Notes: a model not told the origin generated them from the letters alone. A stretch of DNA of 64,000 nt from Paenibacillus etheri (GCF_001012825.1 NZ_LCZJ02000037.1:553695-617694); one strand, 5' to 3'. Shown: positions 35,210-43,214, counted from the stretch's first letter. Numbers and translations are program-made.

Positions 35210-35238
35210 AATTTAACACATAACCAATCGAACGTCAA
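35210..35238 (-). promoter_or_regulatory. Promoter of the leader RNA
   Basis: On the reverse strand TTGACG (35233-35238), a 17-bp spacer and TAAATT (35210-35215). Confidence 0.55.
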
Positions 35239-35305
35239 ACGGTTCAACGCCCAAATGACGCGATTTCATGCTCATCCATCTATCTGTACTCCATTTTCTA
35301 TGCAC

Positions 35306-35336
35306 AAAAAAAGCAGCCGGTTTCCCGACTGCTTTT
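35306..35336. terminator. Terminator of rpsF-ssb-rpsR
   Basis: AGCAG-CCGG and CCCG-ACTGCT (one mismatch) pair, with A and T runs on both sides. It lies about 15 bp past the rpsR stop and works in both directions. Confidence 0.85.
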
Positions 35337-35346
35337 ATAAAACGTC

Positions 35347-35619
35347 CTATTCCGTTGTGTAAGGAAGCAACGCGATTTGACGCGAGCGTTTTACAGCAAT
35401 GGTAAGAGCGCGTTGGTATTTTGCACTTGTACCTGTTACACGGCGTGGCAAAATCTTTCCACGTTCGCTGATGAACTTCTTAAGAAGTTCGGTATCTTTA
35501 TAATCAATGTGAGTAATCTTGTTCACAGTGAAAAAGCAAACTTTTTTACGCTTGTTGCGTCCACCACGACGTGCCGGTCTTTTGTCGTTGTCGGCGCCTT
35601 CTCTTGGTTTAAAAGCCAT
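35347..35619 (-). CDS. rpsR: 30S ribosomal protein S18
   Basis: This 90-residue S18 is somewhat longer at the N-terminus than the 79-residue Bacillus protein because of a basic [30 protein letters not shown] lead, as is usual in Paenibacillus. The core shows [58 protein letters not shown]. It binds S6 and sits in the 30S platform next to the Shine-Dalgarno helix. It is the last gene of rpsF-ssb-rpsR. Confidence 0.98.
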   Translation of the reverse strand: MAFKPREGADNDKRPARRGGRNKRKKVCFFTVNKITHIDYKDTELLKKFISERGKILPRRVTGTSAKYQRALTIAVKRSRQIALLPYTTE

Positions 35620-35640
35620 ATTCTTTTCAGTCCTTCCTAA

Positions 35641-36147
35641 TTAAAATGGCAAATCATCATCCGATATATCAATCGGTTTACCATCGCCCGAAAAAGGATC
35701 TTGAGTATTGTTGTTACGCGAGAAATTATTGTTGTTATTTCCGCGTCCAGCGTTACCACCGCCACCATATGCTGGCTCTTCAGGCATACTACTTGCACCA
35801 CTTGAAGTATTTCCACCTTCACGGCTCTGTGAAGATTCCAGGAAACGAACATTATCAGCAATAACTTCAGTTACGTATACACGTTTGCCTTCGTTATTCT
35901 CATAATTCCGCACTTGGATGCGTCCTTCCACTGCTGTCAGACGACCTTTGCGCAAGTAATTGGCACAGGTTTCTGCTAGCTGTCTCCAGGTTACAACCGG
36001 GATGAAGTCTGCCTCACGTTCACCGTTCTGGCCCGTAAAGTTACGATCTACGGCTAGCGTAAATTGCGTTACGGCAACACCAGCGGGAGTATAACGAAGT
36101 TCCGGGTCACGGGTCAACCGTCCGATCAAAATGATACGGTTCAACAA
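35641..36147 (-). CDS. ssb: Single-stranded DNA-binding protein SSB
   Basis: This 168-residue protein has an OB fold in residues about 1-107 ([29 protein letters not shown], with [17 protein letters not shown]), a Gly/Asn-rich disordered linker (about 110-155) and the acidic C-terminal tip DDDLPF that recruits partner proteins. It protects single-stranded DNA in replication and repair. Its place between rpsF and rpsR is conserved in Firmicutes. Confidence 0.98.
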   Translation of the reverse strand: MLNRIILIGRLTRDPELRYTPAGVAVTQFTLAVDRNFTGQNGEREADFIPVVTWRQLAETCANYLRKGRLTAVEGRIQVRNYENNEGKRVYVTEVIADNVRFLESSQSREGGNTSSGASSMPEEPAYGGGGNAGRGNNNNNFSRNNNTQDPFSGDGKPIDISDDDLPF

Positions 36148-36195
36148 TTCTGGTCCCCTCCTTTAGAGCGATTCATTACAAAGCTTGTCAAGATC

Positions 36196-36480
36196 TTAAG
36201 CAACGTCGTTCGTAATGAGATAACGAATAACTTCGTCAGAAATCTTCATAAGACGTTCTAATTCAGTAACTACTGCAGGTTCTGCATTGAAGTTAACCAA
36301 AACATAAACGCCATCACGGAATTTCTTGATCTCATACGCAAGACGGCGTTTACCTTGCACTTCGTGCTTTGTAATTTCCCCGCCATTGGAGATGATGCCT
36401 TGGAATTTATCGACTGCTGCTTGAACGGCTTCTTGTTCAATGTCAGGACGAATAATGTACATCACTTCATATTTGCGCAT
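36196..36480 (-). CDS. rpsF: 30S ribosomal protein S6
   Basis: The start at 36480 (MRKYEVMYIIRPD) has AAGGAGG 9 bp upstream; a GTG three codons earlier overlaps the ribosome-binding site. The 94-residue protein has the S6 ferredoxin-like fold: VMYIIRPDIEQEAVQAAVDKFQGII, GKRRLAYEIKKFRDGVYVLVNF and the C-terminal ISDEVIRYLI. It pairs with S18 on helix 22/23 of 16S rRNA. It is the first gene of the rpsF-ssb-rpsR operon, with a good promoter upstream. Confidence 0.97.
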   Translation of the reverse strand: MRKYEVMYIIRPDIEQEAVQAAVDKFQGIISNGGEITKHEVQGKRRLAYEIKKFRDGVYVLVNFNAEPAVVTELERLMKISDEVIRYLITNDVA

Positions 36481-36561
36481 AATTTTCACCTCCTTATGGT
36501 CTGAGGCCCCTAATCACGTCAGGAGCAAGGAACGAGCACAAACATAGACTCGCACCTGATT

Positions 36562-36590
36562 AATATACCAAAATGAGCAGCAGAGTGCAA
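36562..36590 (-). promoter_or_regulatory. Promoter of rpsF-ssb-rpsR
   Basis: TTGCAC (36585-36590), 17-bp spacer, TATATT (36562-36567) with an extended -10 TGG, on the reverse strand. The leader is about 75 nt and could hold the S6:S18 autoregulatory site; a GCTCCT/AGGGGC stem is possible, but I do not see the conserved CCG bulge clearly. Confidence 0.75.
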
Positions 36591-36692
36591 GCAATATTAA
36601 TACAAGACAACTCCTCCTCCTCTTTTTACATGAAAAAATCACTACCTGCGCACAATAATTACGAATTCATCTACACTAAAAAAGGAGGAATA

Positions 36693-36893
36693 ATGATGGG
36701 TGAGAAGACGGAATATGAAGAAGGCGACAAAGCCCCCAATCCAGGCATGTACACAGAGGTAGGCGAAGCGCGAAGCTTCCATACTGAGATTTCAAATCCA
36801 CAGCACATCAAAATGGAAAAAGGGGACACCTTCCCTGAAACCACCAACAAAAATCGAAAGTGGAAAAAGGTTGAAAAAGCACGGGTACATTAA
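36693..36893 (+). CDS. YjzC-family small protein
   Basis: This 66-residue protein starts at ATG 36693 with AAAGGAGG upstream; the frame extends further upstream without a start signal. The sequence EEGDKAPNPGMYTEVGE, KMEKGDTFPETTNKNRKWKKV matches the small YjzC family of Bacillales (DKAPNNGxYxExGE ... GDxFPxTxxxNRxW). Function is unknown; in Bacillus it is strongly expressed in some stress and sporulation data. It is monocistronic. Confidence 0.85.
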   Translation: MMGEKTEYEEGDKAPNPGMYTEVGEARSFHTEISNPQHIKMEKGDTFPETTNKNRKWKKVEKARVH

Positions 36894-37270
36894 TTTAAGC
36901 ATATTTTAAAAATAAATGTGTATAAAAAAATCGACATTACACATACTATACTCAGGCAGTACAAAAGAGAGGTGTGGTTCCGTTGGCCGTCGTAGACGAA
37001 CACAATCACAGGAGATCTGATTCAGCATCTATTGTAAGCTGGGAAGAGTAGTGGGTAATTGCCTTAAAAAAGCATTAGCCTCAGCAACGCCTAAATCACT
37101 TTAGTCGCTATAACCAGAGAAATTCCAACATCATTGATGTACTGCCTCCTGAAGAAGGACCCGAAAGGGCCCTTCTTTTTGCGTTATATATTATCTGTTT
37201 ATCGGTTATTGTAAATACAAAAAAACCTCCGTTACAGGAACGAAGGATTCATTAAATGTTATATTATGCT
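36894..37270. other. Gene-poor interval with terminator and doubtful short ORF
   Basis: No clear gene lies here. A TATACT -10-like box near 36949-36954, a 22-codon TTG-start ORF at 36983-37051 (beginning LAVVDEHNH, after AGAGAGG) and the terminator at 37152-37180 could form a small transcript. Another reading frame over 37090-37150 gives protein-like text NSNIIDVLPPEEGPERA without a start, so part of it may be a decayed gene. Confidence 0.35.
37152..37180 (+). terminator. Intrinsic terminator, forward
   Basis: GAAGGACCC pairs with GGGCCCTTC around GAAA, followed by TTTTT. The nearest forward gene is yjzC, about 260 bp upstream. Confidence 0.8.
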
Positions 37271-37274
37271 GAAG

Positions 37275-37365
37275 TGGCGGAGAGGGTGGGATTCGAACCC
37301 ACGCACGCTGTGACACGCCTAACTGATTTCGAGTCAGCCCCCTTGGGCCTCTTGGGTACCTCTCC
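37275..37365 (-). tRNA. tRNA-Ser, anticodon CGA
   Basis: This 91-nt gene on the reverse strand has the acceptor stem GGAGAGG/CCTCTCC, U8 A9, a long variable arm typical of serine tRNAs, an anticodon loop CTCGAAA (anticodon CGA, reads UCG), T loop GGTTCGAATCC, discriminator G and an encoded CCA end. Confidence 0.95.
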
Positions 37366-37408
37366 GCAGCAAAAATAATTGTATCATGCAGACATGCCAT
37401 TTGCAAGC

Positions 37409-37621
37409 TTAATTATTGTCTGTTTTTCCCTCCACAGAGCGCAGTACCTTCTTCATATTCTTCTCGAATTTAGCACGGGGAATCAGAACACTATGCTGAC
37501 AGCCTGTACATTTAATTCGGATGTCCATCCCCATGCGAATAATTTCCATTTCATTCGATCCACAAGGATGCTGCTTCTTCATCTGCACTATATCCCCAAG
37601 CTGAAAAACTTTTCGTTCCAC
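37409..37621 (-). CDS. DUF951 protein (YyzM-like), zinc-ribbon
   Basis: This 70-residue protein starts at a GTG with AGGGGGAAG upstream; its start shares one base with the stop of the mscS-like gene. It contains LGDIVQMKKQHPCGSNEME and IRIKCTGCQHSVLIPRAKFEK, with three cysteines (HPCG, CTGC) that could bind zinc. DUF951 members are small and usually linked to mscS and parB neighbours in Firmicutes. Function is unknown. Confidence 0.88.
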   Translation of the reverse strand: MERKVFQLGDIVQMKKQHPCGSNEMEIIRMGMDIRIKCTGCQHSVLIPRAKFEKNMKKVLRSVEGKTDNN

Positions 37622-38649
37622 TATTCTTCCCCCTCTTCTCCTTCTTGTGTAGCTGCGATTTGCCGTCTTGATCCAGTGTTTGCCGACTCTGTCACTTCCA
37701 GTGCATGTTCTGTTTTCGCAAGATCTATTTCGGCTTTTGCCTCTGCTTCTGCTTTCTTACGTGCTTCCTCTTCAGCTTGAGCCTGTTCCAGCATGCTCTG
37801 TTTCTCTAATGCCTGTTTTATGTCGTTTTGAATTTGTCTTTCCGCTGCCTCTCTTGCATTAGGAGCACAGCTGGCTGCTATACGAATCACATATTCCGAG
37901 GTACTCATGGACTGTATACCGAGCACATTAGGGTAAGCAAGCACATTGGAGTTACGCTCTTCTATGTCTTTTAGCGCCTCTCCAATTAATCCTAACGTGG
38001 CTTCCAAGCTTCGCTCCATTTTCACAGGAACATCAACTACAGCCAATGCATTGTAAAGAGAATAATTAGTCACATTTGTAATTAAGCCATTTGGGATAAT
38101 AAATACCTCGCCGGTAGTGCTAAGTAGTCTTGTTGTTCGCAATCCGATTAATTCCACAGTCCCTTTATAAGTGCCCGTCTGAATTACATCACCTACCGCA
38201 AATTGATCCTCTAAAATAATAAAGAACCCTGTAATAACATCCTTCACCAGACTTTGTGCTCCAAAACCTACTGCTAAACCAAGCACACCCGCTCCGGCCA
38301 ACAAAGGTGCCAAATCGAAGTGGAACTCTGAAAGAACGAGCATGATCATCACAAAATTACAGATAACCGTGACTACATTTTTCATCAATTCCCCTACCGT
38401 TGTAAACCTTCGTGTGTTAGACAGAATTCTGCCTCCGGTTTTACGCTCAAGCGAACGATCAATAATATTAGAAACAATTTTAATAATAACCCTAGTTAAG
38501 AGAAAAATAATAAGAATTCGCAATCCTGAGAATAAGACATTGGCCCACATATCTGCATTGGTAAACCAATTCCACACCTTATCTTTAAACCGCAAAGCAT
38601 TTTTCACCGCATCATCGGGAGTAGTCGCCTCCAATATCCACCTATTCAT
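37621..38649 (-). CDS. Small-conductance mechanosensitive channel, MscS family
   Basis: This 342-residue protein has three predicted membrane helices; the pore helix region LLAGAGVLGLAVGFGAQSLVKDVITGFFIILEDQF matches TM3 of MscS, followed by the beta domain VGDVIQTGTYKGTVELIGLRTTRL and IPNGLITNVTNYS. The C-terminal tail (about 270-342) is a long charged helix rich in Ala, Glu and Lys. It opens on membrane tension to release solutes in hypo-osmotic shock. Homologue of Bacillus YkuT/YhdY. Confidence 0.93.
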   Translation of the reverse strand: MNRWILEATTPDDAVKNALRFKDKVWNWFTNADMWANVLFSGLRILIIFLLTRVIIKIVSNIIDRSLERKTGGRILSNTRRFTTVGELMKNVVTVICNFVMIMLVLSEFHFDLAPLLAGAGVLGLAVGFGAQSLVKDVITGFFIILEDQFAVGDVIQTGTYKGTVELIGLRTTRLLSTTGEVFIIPNGLITNVTNYSLYNALAVVDVPVKMERSLEATLGLIGEALKDIEERNSNVLAYPNVLGIQSMSTSEYVIRIAASCAPNAREAAERQIQNDIKQALEKQSMLEQAQAEEEARKKAEAEAKAEIDLAKTEHALEVTESANTGSRRQIAATQEGEEGEE

Positions 38650-38671
38650 ATCGTGTATTCCTCCCTACCTC

Positions 38672-38917
38672 TCAAATCAGTATGTAGCTCTCGTTGTGCT
38701 TTCCGTAAATACCGCGTATTTCGATATTCTGCTCAGTTACAATCTTCTGCACCTCTCCCAGCGCACTTTGATAAAACTGAATCGATATCGCGCACCCTGC
38801 CGTGATCTCTTTCGGGGTTGGAAATATATCAATTTCAATTTCTGCATACTCAAGTAGCATTTCAGCACGAAGCGCCTGCTGGGTAGAGTCAAACGCGATC
38901 AACATCTCTTCCTGCAT
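38672..38917 (-). CDS. DUF3343 family protein
   Basis: This 81-residue protein starts at ATG 38917 (MQEEMLIAFDSTQQALRAEMLL) with GGGAGG upstream. It ends EIRGIYGKHNESYILI. It contains the DUF3343 pattern of an AMLLEYAEIEIDIFPTPKEITAGCAISIQF core with Pro, Thr and Gly-Cys conserved; the family is linked to redox or thiol chemistry in other contexts, but no function is established here. It is separated from mscS by 22 bp. Confidence 0.85.
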   Translation of the reverse strand: MQEEMLIAFDSTQQALRAEMLLEYAEIEIDIFPTPKEITAGCAISIQFYQSALGEVQKIVTEQNIEIRGIYGKHNESYILI

Positions 38918-39035
38918 ATACGTTACGCCTCCCATAGGATTATCGTCCTATCTCTTGCCGCTGTAGTATAAAACCCCTCTTCTATCCATATACTAGATAC
39001 CATCAAATAGAATCAGCTTCAGAAAGGAAGATGGT

Positions 39036-39641
39036 ATGAATTTTTCATCCAAAGCTACATCAGCGCAAGAAACGTCTTGTTTAAAAATATCACATACAGA
39101 TCCGGATATCTATTCTGCGATTACCCACCGACTACTTTTTCACTTTGCACGCACACGCCCGGAGACCCAGATTGTCGTCATTTGTGTGGGTACGGATCGA
39201 TCCACTGGAGACTCTCTTGGTCCTCTTGTTGGCACTGCATTGTCACGTTTTCATAGTCCTCTGTTTCATTTATATGGAACGCTTGAAGAGCCTGTTCATG
39301 CCGTTAACCTTGAAGAAACTCTATCTCTAATCAACGAAAGATATAGTAGCCCCTTTATCATCGGTATAGACGCTTGTTTAGGTCATTCTACTAGTGTGGG
39401 CTGCATTCAAGTTGTTGAAGGTCCTTTAAGACCAGGTGCTGGCGTAAATAAACAATTGCCGCCGGTAGGCGATATCCATTTGACGGGAATCGTTAATGTC
39501 GGCGGCTTTATGGAGTATTTTGTATTGCAGAACACGCGATTAAGTTTAGTTATGCGACTATCTGATATTATAGCTACGAGTCTATATTCTGCCTTAAAGC
39601 AATGGAATCTTCATGCTAGGTCCGCTGCAACGCGAGAGTAA
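39036..39641 (+). CDS. yyaC: Spore protease YyaC-like (Gpr-related) protein
   Basis: This 201-residue protein is in the DUF1256/YyaC family, related to the Gpr germination protease fold. Motifs are VVICVGTDRSTGDSLGPLVGTAL, HAVNLEETLSLI, FIIGIDACLGHSTSVGCIQV and GDIHLTGIVNVGGFMEYFVLQNTR. In Bacillus it is made in the forespore. It is oriented against the neighbouring genes, and its 3' end overlaps the DUF4446 gene tail to tail by 26 bp. Confidence 0.93.
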   Translation: MNFSSKATSAQETSCLKISHTDPDIYSAITHRLLFHFARTRPETQIVVICVGTDRSTGDSLGPLVGTALSRFHSPLFHLYGTLEEPVHAVNLEETLSLINERYSSPFIIGIDACLGHSTSVGCIQVVEGPLRPGAGVNKQLPPVGDIHLTGIVNVGGFMEYFVLQNTRLSLVMRLSDIIATSLYSALKQWNLHARSAATRE

Positions 39642-40116
39642 CAACTTCTTTTTCTTCAGGTGATAGGATATACTGTGATTCGCCATTCTGCATAGGTTTT
39701 GAGTAAATGTAAGAATTCTCACGATTATGAAGACTAGTTAATACAATGCCACTGCTGTTGTCATCCAGTATAGCAACTGAGAAGCTCAAATCATTGCCAC
39801 GTTCACCAAAGGCATTATAACGCTTCAGCGCAATATTGGACTTCATGACACGCATTTTAGTTTGAGTAGCTTCCAATACCGCTTTTTGCTCACGTTGTTC
39901 TTCTTCCAGCATGTCGCTTTGGTTCTTAAGATCAATCAGAAGGCCTTCCAGATCCTCCACACCGCTCCCAGCCATCATGGCCTCATATTTACGCCGCATA
40001 GTACGCAACTTAGCCCCCTGGGCGATCACAGTGATAACCAGCACCAACATAATTACTGTAAAAGCAAACACAAACCAATGCAACTGTTCACTAATTAATT
40101 GATTCAATTCAGACAT
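39616..40116 (-). CDS. DUF4446 family membrane protein
   Basis: The start at 40116 (MSELNQLISEQLHW) has AAGGATGG upstream; the frame extends to 40140 without one. The 166-residue protein has one membrane helix (about 12-32, FVFAFTVIMLVLVITVIA), a coiled-coil-like region (about 40-95), and a globular end with KRYNAFGERGNDLSFSVAILDDNSSGIVLTSL, the family signature. DUF4446 proteins are found beside parB or yyaC in Firmicutes. Function is unknown. Confidence 0.88.
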   Translation of the reverse strand: MSELNQLISEQLHWFVFAFTVIMLVLVITVIAQGAKLRTMRRKYEAMMAGSGVEDLEGLLIDLKNQSDMLEEEQREQKAVLEATQTKMRVMKSNIALKRYNAFGERGNDLSFSVAILDDNSSGIVLTSLHNRENSYIYSKPMQNGESQYILSPEEKEVVTLALQRT

Positions 40117-40136
40117 GAATGGACCATCCTTTTTAT

Positions 40137-41297
40137 TCATCTGCTGCGGGCATTGCCATATAACTCATCCATAGCAGCCAGCATTCTGCTTATATTATGC
40201 TCTGTCGTATCTACGCCTACACTCGCCCGAACAGCACCACTCTCTAGCGTGTCAACAGCCTTATGTGCCAGAGGGGTACAATGCATACCTGCTCTGACCG
40301 CTATTTTATAATCACGATCAAGACGATGAGCAATATTCGCCGATTCTTCTCCATCCACTACAAACGATACAATGCCGGTTCTCAGAGCCCCTAGTGAGGG
40401 TCCTAATATTCTAATGCCAGGGATGTTGAACAACCCCTCCATCAGTCTTTGAGTTAATACCCACTCTCTCTCATGAATAACCTTTGTCCCTAAAGATTGT
40501 ACCTTTTGAACACCTGCTAGTAAACCGGCAATCCCTACCGTATTTTGCGTTCCCGCTTCATACCGATCTGGACGAACAGAGGGTTGATCACTGTTTTCAG
40601 ATTGACTCCCCGTCCCTCCATACATTAAGGGTTCAAGATCCAATTCAGGTGATATATAGAGTCCACCGGTCCCTTGTGGTCCAAGTAGTCCCTTATGCCC
40701 CGGAAAAGCCAACAAGTCGATATTCATTTTTTTAACATCAATATCAATTGAGCCTGCGCTTTGAGCAGCATCCACCAGAAATACAGCACCTTGCGATTTA
40801 ACGATATCACCAATATCACCAATAGGCAGTATACTTCCAAGTAAATTGGAACTGTGATTACAGATCACCATTTTAGTATTCGGTTGAAAGGTATTTTCGA
40901 GTTCTTGTAAATCCAATTGCCCTTCATGATCCACTTTTAGATAATCAACTTTTATCCCTAGTGTCTTACGCAAGTATTCAAGCGGCCGCCGCACAGAATT
41001 GTGTTCTGTCATCGTTGAAATCACATGATCTCCTGCTTTAAGCGTCCCTCTGATCGCCATATTCAAACTCATCGTAGTATTATGGGTAAAAGCTATATCT
41101 TGCGCATTAGATACACCGAACAATCCAGCCAGCACACTCCGCGTTCTTACTAACACTCGACCGCTTCCCATCGCAAGCGAGTAATTACCTCTGCCAGCAT
41201 TTGCTCCTGACTGAAGAGCACTCATCATCGCAGCCGCTACCTCTGGTGGCTTAGGCCACGAGGTAGCAGCATGATCTAGATATACGAAGTCTTCCAT
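40137..41297 (-). CDS. Class V PLP-dependent aminotransferase / cysteine desulfurase-like
   Basis: This 386-residue enzyme has the class V fold with YLDHAATSWPKP at the start, the PLP lysine in AFPGHKGLLGPQGTG (about residue 200), the DAAQSAG motif that binds the cofactor (about 175), and RAGMHCTPLAHKA near the end, the position of the active cysteine in desulfurases. It could supply persulfide sulfur or act as a selenocysteine-lyase-like enzyme. It is next to parB and DUF4446, as in other Paenibacillus origin regions. Confidence 0.88.
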   Translation of the reverse strand: MEDFVYLDHAATSWPKPPEVAAAMMSALQSGANAGRGNYSLAMGSGRVLVRTRSVLAGLFGVSNAQDIAFTHNTTMSLNMAIRGTLKAGDHVISTMTEHNSVRRPLEYLRKTLGIKVDYLKVDHEGQLDLQELENTFQPNTKMVICNHSSNLLGSILPIGDIGDIVKSQGAVFLVDAAQSAGSIDIDVKKMNIDLLAFPGHKGLLGPQGTGGLYISPELDLEPLMYGGTGSQSENSDQPSVRPDRYEAGTQNTVGIAGLLAGVQKVQSLGTKVIHEREWVLTQRLMEGLFNIPGIRILGPSLGALRTGIVSFVVDGEESANIAHRLDRDYKIAVRAGMHCTPLAHKAVDTLESGAVRASVGVDTTEHNISRMLAAMDELYGNARSR

Positions 41298-41341
41298 AAC
41301 CTCGCCCCTCGTCTAATACTCTTTTTAAAATCAAATCACTC

Positions 41342-41390
41342 AAAAAAACATACCCCTAATTATCCGATTAAGGATATCTCAGGATATGTT
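41342..41390 (-). terminator. Terminator after parB
   Basis: On the reverse strand AACATATCC pairs with GGGTATGTT (mismatch), followed by TTTTTTG. It lies about 20 bp past the parB stop. Confidence 0.75.
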
Positions 41391-41408
41391 CTTGGCATAG
41401 ATACCCAT

Positions 41409-42251
41409 TTAGTTACCCAATAATTCCAACAATCTTTCTAAATCCTGAGCACTGTAGTAATTCAGTTCAATCTTTCCTTTTTCCTTACCCTGTTTTATTT
41501 TCACCGTTGTTTTAAAACGTTCACGTAATACTTCCTCTACATTATCAATATAAGGGTCACGCTTAACAGCTTTAACTTTAACTCCGTTTGCAGGTTTTCG
41601 ATCCAAGTTCTTCACTGTTTCTTCTAGCTCTCTTACACTCCACTGTTGTTCCACGCATTGTTGAGCTAGCTGTTTAATCACTTCCGGATCCTTCAAAGCA
41701 ACAATTGCACGTGCATGTCCCATTGACATTGTTCCACGTGAAACATATTCTTTTACTTCTTCAGGTAAAGAAAGCAATCTTAGGAAGTTGGCGATGTGCG
41801 ATCTGGACTTACCTACCTTAAGCGACAGTTCTTCCTGTGTGAGTGAAAACTGATCCATCAAGCCTTGATAGGCCACTGCGATTTCCATTGCATTTAAGTT
41901 TTCCCGTTGCAAGTTCTCAATTAAGGCGATCTCCATGACCTGTTGATCACTAAGATTCCTAACGACCGCTGGAATTGTAGCTTTGCCACAATATTGCGAA
42001 GCCCGGAATCTGCGTTCGCCGGCAATGATCTCATATCCCTTCAATACGCTACGGACAATGATTGGCTGAATCACACCATGTTGTCTGATAGATTCTGCTA
42101 GTTCTTGGATCGCCTCTTCATTAAAATCTTTGCGTGGTTGATATGGATTAGCCCGCAGTTGAGCCAAAGGGATCTCAACTACCTTGTCATCTTCATTAAT
42201 AGACAAAGATGGGATCAGCGCATCCAGACCTTTTCCTAAACGTTTACTCAT
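41409..42251 (-). CDS. parB: Chromosome-partition protein ParB (Spo0J)
   Basis: This 280-residue CTP-dependent DNA clamp binds parS. The N-terminal domain has LRANPYQPRKDFNEEAIQELAESI and the arginine patch GERRFRAS that binds CTP and ParA partner. The HTH (about 120-180) includes SLKVGKSRSHIANFLRLLSLPEEV and GTMSMGHARAIVAL. A C-terminal dimer domain follows. It loads SMC at the origin and controls Soj. It overlaps parA by 8 bp. An exact parS site lies inside the gene. Confidence 0.97.
   Translation of the reverse strand: MSKRLGKGLDALIPSLSINEDDKVVEIPLAQLRANPYQPRKDFNEEAIQELAESIRQHGVIQPIIVRSVLKGYEIIAGERRFRASQYCGKATIPAVVRNLSDQQVMEIALIENLQRENLNAMEIAVAYQGLMDQFSLTQEELSLKVGKSRSHIANFLRLLSLPEEVKEYVSRGTMSMGHARAIVALKDPEVIKQLAQQCVEQQWSVRELEETVKNLDRKPANGVKVKAVKRDPYIDNVEEVLRERFKTTVKIKQGKEKGKIELNYYSAQDLERLLELLGN
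41730..41745. other. parS: parS site inside parB
   Basis: TGTTCCACGTGAAACA is an exact match to the 16-bp Bacillus parS consensus TGTTNCACGTGAAACA. Bacillus subtilis also has a parS inside spo0J. Confidence 0.95.
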
Positions 42252-43005
42252 AAGAAATCACTTCCTTTGCCAACTCTAAATACACTTCCGCTCCTTTAGA
42301 GCGAGGATCATAAGTAATAATGGATTGCCCATGTGACGGCGCTTCACTTAACCGGACATTCCGAGGAATAATGGTTCTATATACCTTTTCTTGAAAATAC
42401 TTCTTAACCTCTTCTATCACTTGAATCCCCAGATTAGTCCGGGCATCAAGCATAGTCAATAATACTCCCTCTATCTTCAGATGCGGGTTGAGATTTTTTT
42501 GCACCAGACGAACGGTGTTTAAAAGCTGACTCAAACCCTCAAGTGCATAATACTCACACTGAATCGGGATGATTACTGAATCTGCTGCAGTAAGAGAGTT
42601 GATTGTTAAAATACCAAGTGAAGGAGGACAATCGATGATAATATAATCATAATTGTTCTTAACCGCATTCAGTGCCTTCTTTAGCTTTAGCTCTCTGGAA
42701 ATCGTAGATACCAGCTCGATCTCCGCGCCCGCTAATTGAATGGTCGCCGGAATGATATGCAGTCCTTCATTTTGAGTTTCCAGTATGGTTTCTAGAGGAT
42801 TTACCTCATTTATAAGAATGTCATATATACAATTCGCCACGTCCGCCTTGTTGACGCCAACGCCGCTAGTAGTGTTACCTTGAGGATCGATATCAACTAG
42901 AAGCACTCTTTTTCCTAATGTAGCCATACCGGCACCTAGGTTCACGGAGGTTGTTGTTTTACCGACACCGCCTTTTTGATTTGCTATGGCAATAATCTTG
43001 GACAC
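42244..43005 (-). CDS. parA: Chromosome-partition ATPase ParA (Soj)
   Basis: This 253-residue deviant-Walker ATPase has IANQKGGVGKTTTSVNLGAG (signature lysine included), DIDPQGNTTSGVG and IIIDCPPSLGILTINSL. It binds DNA as an ATP dimer and, as a monomer, inhibits DnaA, which links partition to replication control. It overlaps the parB start by 8 bp, so they are coupled. Confidence 0.97.
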   Translation of the reverse strand: MSKIIAIANQKGGVGKTTTSVNLGAGMATLGKRVLLVDIDPQGNTTSGVGVNKADVANCIYDILINEVNPLETILETQNEGLHIIPATIQLAGAEIELVSTISRELKLKKALNAVKNNYDYIIIDCPPSLGILTINSLTAADSVIIPIQCEYYALEGLSQLLNTVRLVQKNLNPHLKIEGVLLTMLDARTNLGIQVIEEVKKYFQEKVYRTIIPRNVRLSEAPSHGQSIITYDPRSKGAEVYLELAKEVISYE

Positions 43006-43064
43006 TTATTTCACCTCGAATAGTTAGGAAGAATCTTCTCATAGATCGCAAGTACAAATGTTCC

Positions 43065-43083
43065 TGACGCTGATGTAGCGTCA
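43065..43083. promoter_or_regulatory. Inverted repeat upstream of soj
   Basis: TGACGCT-gatgt-AGCGTCA, a perfect 7-bp inverted repeat, 60 bp before the soj start codon. It has no T run and could be an operator. Confidence 0.4.
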
Positions 43084-43169
43084 CACTTTATGAAGAATAT
43101 AGACAACTATTATATACTGGAACTTTAAATCACAGGCTTGACCAACACATCCCGGTTCTAGCCACACCA

Positions 43170-43198
43170 AAGGCGGCCAATCACCTAAAGGCCGCCTT
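43170..43198. terminator. GC-rich hairpin after noc
   Basis: AAGGCGGCC and GGCCGCCTT form a perfect 9-bp stem, 17 bp past the noc stop. There is no good T run on either strand. Confidence 0.55.
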
Positions 43199-43214
43199 CA
43201 GCTTTTGAAACAAT

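Noticed and set aside
36481-36561. S6:S18 autoregulatory leader of rpsF
   Set aside because: A short stem is possible, but the conserved CCG-containing bulge could not be located with confidence, so no feature was made.
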